From Folioceros fuciformis (taxonomy: Eukaryota > Anthocerotophyta > Anthocerotopsida > Anthocerotales), in NCBI GenBank assembly GCA_049999805.1, contig JBNGIO010005966.1:1-34039 (forward strand): 34,039 nucleotides of DNA, read 5' to 3'. Position 1 is the stretch's first letter, and the number at the start of each line of letters is the position of its first letter. A model generated the notes under the pieces. That model had not been told where the DNA came from. It ran no database searches and was given only the letters and a program-made list of their open reading frames with translations. Shown here piece by piece: positions 28,511-34,039 of this stretch. The position numbers and the translations under genes were made by a program.

Positions 28511-29717
28511 ATGGTCTTGCTTGCAAGCATATGTCAGCCGTGTGTCCTAGCCTCCATCACACCCGGCCACCATGGCGCAGCAGCACCTCCGCCATCTCCC
28601 AGACGGTGGTCAGACGCCAAGGGTTGGGCTGGAGCAGCGGGGGGATGCGGAGACACGGGCACCAGCAGACGGCAGTTGCTGCTGCTGGCAACCCTCCTGC
28701 TGGCTGCACCTGATGCTGCAATAGCTAAACAGCCGCCGGTGGTTGAAGAGCCTGCCGCACCTAGGTGAGCTAGCGGCAGCCTGGAAGTGGGTGACATTAG
28801 TAGAGGCTTGCATTGCAGGGCTCAACATTGCATGGGTACGATTTCCTTGGGCAGATTCCGGAAGACCCCCAGCGGAGTGAAAATACAAGGTGGTGCTGTG
28901 GCTTGCATGACTCCAATTCAGACTAGCGCTGATCCTATACCCCCCAAAAGTGACTTTTGTTGCGATTGGGTTGCTCAGATATCCTGGAAGGGGCAGGACC
29001 AGAGGCCAATGCAGGAGACCTTCTCGAATTCAACTACGTTCTCAGGCGTGCTAATGGATACTACGTGTTCAGGTAAGAATTAGCATCATCCATCCAACTT
29101 TGTGTTCGCCAGCAGTGTGCAGGTAGCTTGCACTTGCAAGGCTTAACTGCCTGGAACACGGCTGCAGCACCATCGACCAGTTCAATGGGTCTAGTGAACC
29201 GGTGGTTCTGCCATTGAGTCAGGGCAAGGTGGGAATCCCTTCTCCCTTCTCCCTTCTTCCTTCTCAGTCTCCTTTCCTTGTCCCACCAGCGCCTCCTTAC
29301 GTTCATGATGCAGATCATTCCGGGGTTGGAAGAAGTACTCTTGGGAATGAAGCCGGGAGGTAGGTGTGCCTGTACTGTCACATGCAGTTCCAGTTGAGCT
29401 TGATGCGTCAGGTTGTGAGAGCAGAAAACTGCATCTGCGTTTGCAACTGGCCTGCGCCTGTGCCTGCCACAGGAAAGAGGAGAGCATTGGTACCTCCAAA
29501 CGTGGGCTATACAGACGTGAGTCTCGAGCCCCAGCCACAAGATGTAAGTAGGTGTCCGTTTCCTTCCCTTCCTCACTTTCACGGCATTCCTACCTTCTTA
29601 GCTAAACTTCCCCTCCATTTCATTCCCGTTGCCATGCAGTTCGGCCCTCGAAGGAGCCTCTTCTCTCATGCTAAAGAGCCCCTGGTATTCGAAGTCCAGC
29701 TAATTAGGATCAAATAG
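28511..29717 (+). CDS. FKBP16-1-like peptidyl-prolyl isomerase, thylakoid lumen (7 exons)
   Basis: My splice model: exons 28511-28764, 28855-28889, 28979-29072, 29168-29228, 29314-29359, 29473-29543 and 29640-29717, all GT/AG and in phase, giving 212 residues (Arabidopsis FKBP16-1 is about 207 from memory). Residues 1-50 look like a transit peptide. A twin-arginine signal follows: RRQLLLLATLLLAA (53-66) with a likely cleavage after AIA (72), so the mature protein should enter the lumen by the Tat route. The FKBP domain reads KTPSGVKIQDILEGAGPEA, GDLLEFNYVLRRANGYYVF, IIPGLEEVLLGMKPGGKRRA, LVPPNVGY and FGPRRSLFSHAKEPLVFEVQ. That last block is typical of FKBP16-1. FKBPs assist proline isomerisation; this subgroup is linked to thylakoid complexes. 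Several classical active-site aromatic residues are not obvious, so catalytic activity is uncertain. Confidence 0.88.
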
Positions 29718-30442
29718 ATAGATGAAATAGGCTAGCTATCTTGCTCCCGTTGTTCCCAAAAAGCAGACCTGGAGAGCTGAATCTGATTCCCATCCCCTTG
29801 TCATGTCCGTCACACTCGGCTCATTCCTGGAATGGGGACCGCTCGTCCGTCTCCGTAGTGCGAGTTACGTGTGCCACCCAAGACGTTAACTGCCTCAATC
29901 AAACCCAAAGATCTCAAGGTGATCATAAGATTGTTGTCATCTCCCTTCTTCCTCATCAAATCTCCCTTTCATTCCTATTGCTTGCTGCCATTCTGCGCTT
30001 CGGTCGGGAGAGACTCCTCGAGTCCGTTAAAGAGCCCCTTGCATTCGTAGTTGAACTTGTTGACATGATAAAAGATCAAACTGTCCTAATCAGCTTTCTT
30101 CCATTCATCCAACAAAGCAGATTTGATTCCTTCCATGTGAGGGTTGAATACGATTCCCTCTATATTCTAGTTCGGTCACACTTAGCTGATCCCTGGAATG
30201 GGCGGGCCGATTTCTTCGAGCGAGGTTTTCTTGTTCGTGCGAGCTCTTCAGCCTCGAAATCTTAGTCAAGTTCATCAAACAGCAAAATTCATTCAAATTC
30301 GTTTGAAGTGGCATCACGTGACACAAAGCTCATGCGAATAAGAGAAGATAAGCAATCTTGTCGTCCAGCTCCTGGCCCAAAGGTGTTCACTCTTTCTCAA
30401 AACTCCTGGCTTGTCTTGGATGCTGCGAAGCACAGACGTTCC
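29718..30442. other. Region between FKBP16-1 and GNAT genes
   Basis: Holds the FKBP 3' flank, a degenerate second copy of the last FKBP exon with its flank (listed separately), and the GNAT promoter. A plus-strand frame at 29741-30265 runs through the duplicated segment by chance. Confidence 0.5.
29960..30220 (+). pseudogene. Degenerate tandem copy of the FKBP16-1 last exon and 3' flank
   Basis: The stretch reads RFGRERLLESVKEPLAFVVE, clearly related to FGPRRSLFSHAKEPLVFEVQ in the real last exon. The DNA aligns beyond the exon: CTTTCATTCC(T/C) before it, and the 3' flank from AAAGCAGA through CACAC..GGCT to CCTGGAATGGG (29811-29836 against 30177-30202). The offset is 356-366 bp. The copy lacks the exon's AG acceptor and stop codon position. 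It is an exon-plus-flank duplication that has decayed. Confidence 0.7.
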
Positions 30443-31099
30443 ATGAGGATGCCATGCGGAGCCCTGACCACGGGAAGCCTGTGCATGGCGGGCGCGCCGA
30501 GGCCTCACCTAGCCTTCTCCGACATAAGGCAGATTTCTCTCAGCTGCCGCCCAATTCCGGCCTTGGCCTGCGGAATGCCCAACCTCGGGAACGAAGTGCG
30601 AGGAGATAGAATCGGGATCCCCCGGGCGGGAGCCGGGGCCACCGCGCTATTCAGCAGGAGTGACGGCGAGCTGGATGAGCAAGGACTGGAGGTGCACACG
30701 GCTGTGGACGACTTAGATTTGGACCAGCTCAACACGCTCTTCGTCAGGGTAGGATTTCCGAGGCGGCAGAAGGAGAAGCTGGCCAAAGCACTGGACCATA
30801 CCCTGGCTCTGGTGTGGCTGCGAGAGCTGAGGTCCAAGCAACTGGTGGCCTTCGCCAGGGCAACGGGGGACCACGTCTTTAATGCCGTCATCTGGGACGT
30901 GGTTGTGGATCCCTCCTACCAGGGGATCGGCTTAGGGAAGGTGGTGATGGAGCGGCTGATGTCGCAACTTCTCGCCAGAGGCATCAGCAACATTGCTCTT
31001 TACGCGGAGCCTAATGTTGTGTCATTCTACAAGCCCCTCGGCTTCGTGCCTGATCCTGATGGCATCCGCGCGATGGCTTACTCTCGCCGACCAAGATAG
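30443..31099 (+). CDS. GNAT-family N-acetyltransferase, probably plastid
   Basis: GNAT enzymes move an acetyl group from acetyl-CoA to an amine; plant plastid members acetylate protein N-termini or lysines and small amines. Model of 218 residues from ATG 30443. The first ~65 residues are rich in Ser, Ala, Arg and Pro with few acids, like a transit peptide. The domain starts at LEVHTAVDDLDLDQLN (82-97). VGFPRRQKEKLAKALDHT is followed by LVAFARATGDHVFNAVIWDV, and the acetyl-CoA loop QGIGLG (160-165) by GISNIALYAEPNVVSFYKPL and a GFVPDPDGIR end. This wording matches the Arabidopsis GNAT1/GNAT3 group more than NSI/GNAT2 (from memory). An earlier in-frame ATG at 30332 would add 37 residues. It is convergent with CLPR1. 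No intron seen. Confidence 0.87.
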   Translation: MRMPCGALTTGSLCMAGAPRPHLAFSDIRQISLSCRPIPALACGMPNLGNEVRGDRIGIPRAGAGATALFSRSDGELDEQGLEVHTAVDDLDLDQLNTLFVRVGFPRRQKEKLAKALDHTLALVWLRELRSKQLVAFARATGDHVFNAVIWDVVVDPSYQGIGLGKVVMERLMSQLLARGISNIALYAEPNVVSFYKPLGFVPDPDGIRAMAYSRRPR

Positions 31100-31371
31100 A
31101 TGCGGACCAGCGCACTTTGTCGTCCCTTTCTTCTTCAGGCTCAGCCTGAGTACAATATAGACACGCATCACGCCTTCCAGCTTTTGCTTCATACAGCTTG
31201 GACGGCAATGCAAACAAACCAAAAGTACCACCCCTTGCTGGACCTACTCACAAGTAGGTACGGCAGTAGACTAGTTTTGTCTAAACTAACGACAGCCCTG
31301 CAACTGCCTGAGATACAGTAGTGTACATTTGTTGCCCAAGAGGGCCTTCAGGTCTTTCCCTGCATCCGCCC
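31100..31371. other. Convergent 3' intergenic region, GNAT and CLPR1
   Basis: 272 bp between two converging stops; it should hold both 3' ends. No further gene seen. Confidence 0.5.
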
Positions 31372-33388
31372 CTAACCTGACATCCTCGGACCAGCAGGAG
31401 CAGCCTGAGGCCCTCCCCTCTGTGCCCTCATGGCCTTGGATTGCGCAAGCATTTCATCGTAGTTCTGGTACACCACGAGAGCGTTAGGAGCACAGAAGGC
31501 CAGACCTCATCACATCCACTCCACGTCCAAACAAGAGGAAAAGAAGAACCATAGCTTCTTACCCGTTTCTCCATCGCAACCCCACGGCTTTCGATGACCT
31601 TGTCTGCCAAGCCGTACTCCATCGCTTCTTTGGCTCTGAAATATTTTGGTCGTTGAATGTCATGAGCGATCTGTTCACGGCTCTTTCCGGTACCCTTTGC
31701 CAGCAGGTCGATGTAGTAGTTGGTGTTTGCATCCAACTCCTTGGCCTGAGGACATGTTAGACACACCATTAGCAGCGGTGCATTCCTAGCCAAGCCCATC
31801 ACACACGGAGTGAGTTCAAGTACCTTAATCCACATATCGATTGCAGCTCCACTGGATTGGTTTACCTTCGGAGAGTACAACTTAGCTGCAGACAGTAAAT
31901 TGTGAGCCGATTGAGAGGAAGCTTAGCAACTCATCATCATAGCGTTTCGCACAAGAGCTGCACTTACTGACGGAATTTGGTTGAACTGCTCTGTACCCCT
32001 TCTCTCCAATGGAGAGCAACATCGCCGCTTGGCCGAATGCCATGCCACAGTTCACCGTGTAGACTTTCGACTTGACATACTGCATCCAGCAACTGGAGTT
32101 ACACACTTCCACAACAGCCAACAAGATCCAGATACATTACGCCACTTGTGTCCAGTACAAACGGCACTTCAGGCAAGGTGGACCTGACCACAAATAGAAC
32201 CATCTTCGTGCTGGGTCTGTTTATGATCAGGCACAAGAGAAGAATGCACATACAGCGATTGTGTCAGCAATGGCGTAGGCTTCGGTTTCAAAGCCAATAC
32301 TCTCCCTCTTGTCATTCTGCACAGGTTGACCGAAATGACATGGTCAGGCATGATGGAATAGGTCTCCATCCTTGTGAAACAGTCAAACCGTACTTCCCTA
32401 GCAACCTCACCTGTGTTCCCGGTGAATTGATGTAGAAATAGATAGGCTTTGTGGGATTATCAAAATCCAACCACAGCAATTCAGCAATCACAAGCTCAGT
32501 GACAGCCGGGACTATCTGCACATTAACGCCAGAAACCGCATTCATGTGACACCAACGAAAACGATGAGCACGGCCACTGCAAACTACGACAACGCAATGC
32601 ACACCCTCTCACCGGCATTCCCAGGTAACAAATCCTTGCATCCAGAAGCAGCGAAGGCAGATCTGGAGGAGCTGTCTTCGGCCTTCCATACCCACCACCA
32701 CCTCTGTACATGCTCACACTCATGCCCAACCGAGAAGAACTATTCTTCAGCTGGTTGAGATTCCACAACCCAGTCCCTTCTTTGTAATTCTTCGCTGACG
32801 AAATAGAATCCTGCATCCATCCCACCATCAAATCTACTCTCAACAGGCCGCAAAAACGGCCAGCATCCCCTTCCAAACTAATCCAACCTACCTTCCACGA
32901 CACTCACTCTAACAACCCGGTACCTCAGTGACGCCTTCAAATTGCTTCCTCATGGGACTGTCCTCCGTCATAAACATGTCCATCTGAGAGGGAGTCAAGC
33001 CAAACAGATGTTTCGGAACATTCTGAAAATTCTCCGACACTGCACACCGACCCACACACACAACCAACACATCATCACCGTCGTCATCAACCCCTTTCAA
33101 CGCCACAAACCAGTCCCCCCATCACCTACATGCTTCGTCAAGATTCTCCTGGCGAAATTGCTTTGGAATATGATCGAAAGAAGCCCTGGCCACGGCCACC
33201 CGCCCCCTTACAGCCCGCGGGGAGCATCTCTGTGCTACAAAACCCTCTCTTCTTCCCAAAAACGCACTCCCAGACCCCGCTCCCTCCCCGGCAAACACAC
33301 TCCTGTACAGCCTGCTCGTGGGCAAGCCAAAGCTAGTGCCCACTGTCCCTCCAGCTGCAGAACTCTGCGCAGCCATAGCCAAGGCCAT
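31372..33388 (-). CDS. CLPR1: ClpR1, non-catalytic subunit of the chloroplast Clp protease (9 exons)
   Basis: CLPR1 is a structural subunit of the stromal ClpPR protease core. My splice model: 33388-33130, 33039-32924, 32810-32613, 32515-32411, 32316-32254, 32079-31968, 31885-31824, 31745-31563 and 31464-31372; all junctions are GT/AG and in phase, 396 residues (Arabidopsis about 387). N-terminal transit peptide from MALAMAAQSSAAGG, then SFDHIPKQFRQENL, MFMTEDSPMRKQ, PPDLPSLLLDARICYLGMP (to 191), IVPAVTELVIAELLWLD, KPIYFYINSPGTQ, FETEAYAIADTIA, NCGMAFGQAAMLL and AAIDMWIKAKELDANTNYY. The nucleophile serine of ClpP is replaced by Gly (Gly263 in MAFGQAA), as known for ClpR. The tail LAQSKAMRAQRGGPQ is typical of CLPR1. 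Another in-frame ATG at 33475 would add 29 residues. Confidence 0.93.
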
Positions 33389-33879
33389 CCTTCCCAGATC
33401 ACGCTCCCTCCCAAATGTTCCACACCAGATACTATCCTTCCCAAACTTTCCCAGCACCTTCCCGCTGGCCAGCAAGCCGCGCGCCCCTTCCTTCCGCCTC
33501 CCTTGCCTTGGGGATGAGATTTTTCACCACGAACGCGGCGTGTCTCGTCGGCAAATTCTCAGCGTCAGTTGCTGATTCTAGAATGTGAGTGATCAGACAC
33601 ATTTTGTCCAAGTTTTATTAAATTAATGCCGACACGGGTGAACGTAATTTCATATAGACGGGCTGGCACGGAGAGAGGGAGCTGCTTTCCGAGGCGCCTG
33701 GGAGGGAAACTCGCGAAAGCGCGTGACTGGGATCGTGAGGCTTCAAGAGGGGAGAATTCAAGTGCTGCTGGCTGCGCTGTTGTGCGATTTCACGACTCTA
33801 TTCGCGTCTGGAAGTTAGTGGATCGCAGCTGGCTATTGCTGGGAGCTTCCTGTCGCCGGCTTTTTTCCCGACGGTATCC
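33389..33879. promoter_or_regulatory. Divergent promoter region of CLPR1 and the IST1-like gene
   Basis: 491 bp between two divergent starts. It includes an AT-rich patch at about 33608-33632 (TTTATTAAATTAATG) that may hold core promoter elements, and a GC-rich leader towards the IST1-like ATG. Specific sites are not resolved. Confidence 0.5.
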
Positions 33880-34039
33880 ATGTTCGACGCCGTGCTTGGG
33901 AAGGGCTTTAAGGGCTCGAAATGGTGAGCAGGGAACGGAATTCTGGGATGATGATAGTGGAGCGGCTGCCGATTCGTGGCTTTCTGATTCCCTGCCCTTT
34001 GTTTGCGCTGTGCAGCAAAACCCTGTTGAAGCTGGCTAT
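33880..34039 (+). CDS. IST1-like protein, 5' end only
   Basis: IST1 proteins bind ESCRT-III and help multivesicular body formation. First coding exon 33880-33923 reads MFDAVLGKGFKGSK plus two bases; the donor is GTGAGC. The acceptor TGTGCAG ends at 34015, and the second exon starts at 34016, continuing in phase as CKTLLKLA to the window edge. Joined, the start matches plant IST1-like proteins, which open with a short MxDxxxxKGFKxxKCKTLLKL segment (from memory, ISTL1). The intron is 92 nt. The rest of the gene lies outside the window, so the domain itself is not seen. Confidence 0.72.

Noticed and set aside
29741-30265. 174-codon frame after FKBP16-1 as a separate gene
   Set aside because: It begins at a non-ATG codon, and its only recognisable part is the degenerate copy of the FKBP last exon.
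1-34039. CRISPR array, bacterial operons or rRNA/tRNA genes
   Set aside because: The direct repeats found have no regular spacers, the genes are split by spliceosomal introns, and no rRNA or tRNA sequence was recognised.

Overview
This window is nuclear DNA of a land plant, with two 100-N gaps from a draft assembly. It carries a DYW-type pentatricopeptide repeat (PPR) gene, several split genes for plastid proteins (CLPR1, an FKBP16-1-like lumen isomerase, a DUF3082 membrane protein, a GNAT acetyltransferase), an exocyst subunit (SEC15) and Ty1/copia retroelements. The E and DYW parts of the PPR protein (for example LCGHAEKLALAFGLLNTP) look like those of ferns. I infer a fern or another seed-free vascular plant; no marker fixes the species. 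Introns in the gene-rich half are short, roughly 50 to 200 nt.

The left half (1-18.8 kb) is repeat territory. A 275-280 bp tandem duplication (1006-1560) may hold remnants of a PPR E motif. Next comes a very large inverted repeat: arms 2580-8843 and 9637-15900 (6,264 bp each, coordinates summing to 18480) around a 793-bp loop. Each arm carries a decayed Ty1/copia element, an inverted fragment of that element's protease region, and an intronless TFIIA-gamma-like gene. The loop holds an LTR-like end and primer-binding site of a second element. The right-hand copia copy is structurally complete (LTRs 11155-11397 and 15951-16257); the left copy has lost most of its 3' LTR. An 87-bp-period tandem array (16262-16765), a sequence gap and a fragment resembling an N4/N6 DNA methyltransferase (17040-17582, minus) follow.

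The right half (19.2-34.0 kb) is gene-dense. In order: SEC15 (minus, one exon), a weak small ORF (plus), a DUF3082 plastid gene (minus, 4 exons), a DYW PPR gene (plus, one coding exon), an FKBP16-1-like gene (plus, 7 exons), a degenerate duplicate of the last FKBP exon, a plastid-type GNAT gene (plus), CLPR1 (minus, 9 exons), and the start of an IST1-like gene cut by the window end (plus). I built the split genes by hand from GT/AG sites, reading phase and remembered family sequences; every junction joins in phase.

Four or five of the genes in the right half act in the chloroplast: FKBP16-1 in the thylakoid lumen, CLPR1 in the stromal Clp protease, DUF3082 in a plastid membrane, GNAT in the stroma, and probably the PPR editing factor in an organelle. 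SEC15 and the IST1-like protein act in membrane traffic. In plants such neighbours are not operons, so shared location alone says little about joint function. The most notable items are the near-perfect inverted duplication with its paired TFIIA-gamma-like genes, the methyltransferase-like fragment, and the DYW domain that ends in DYG.
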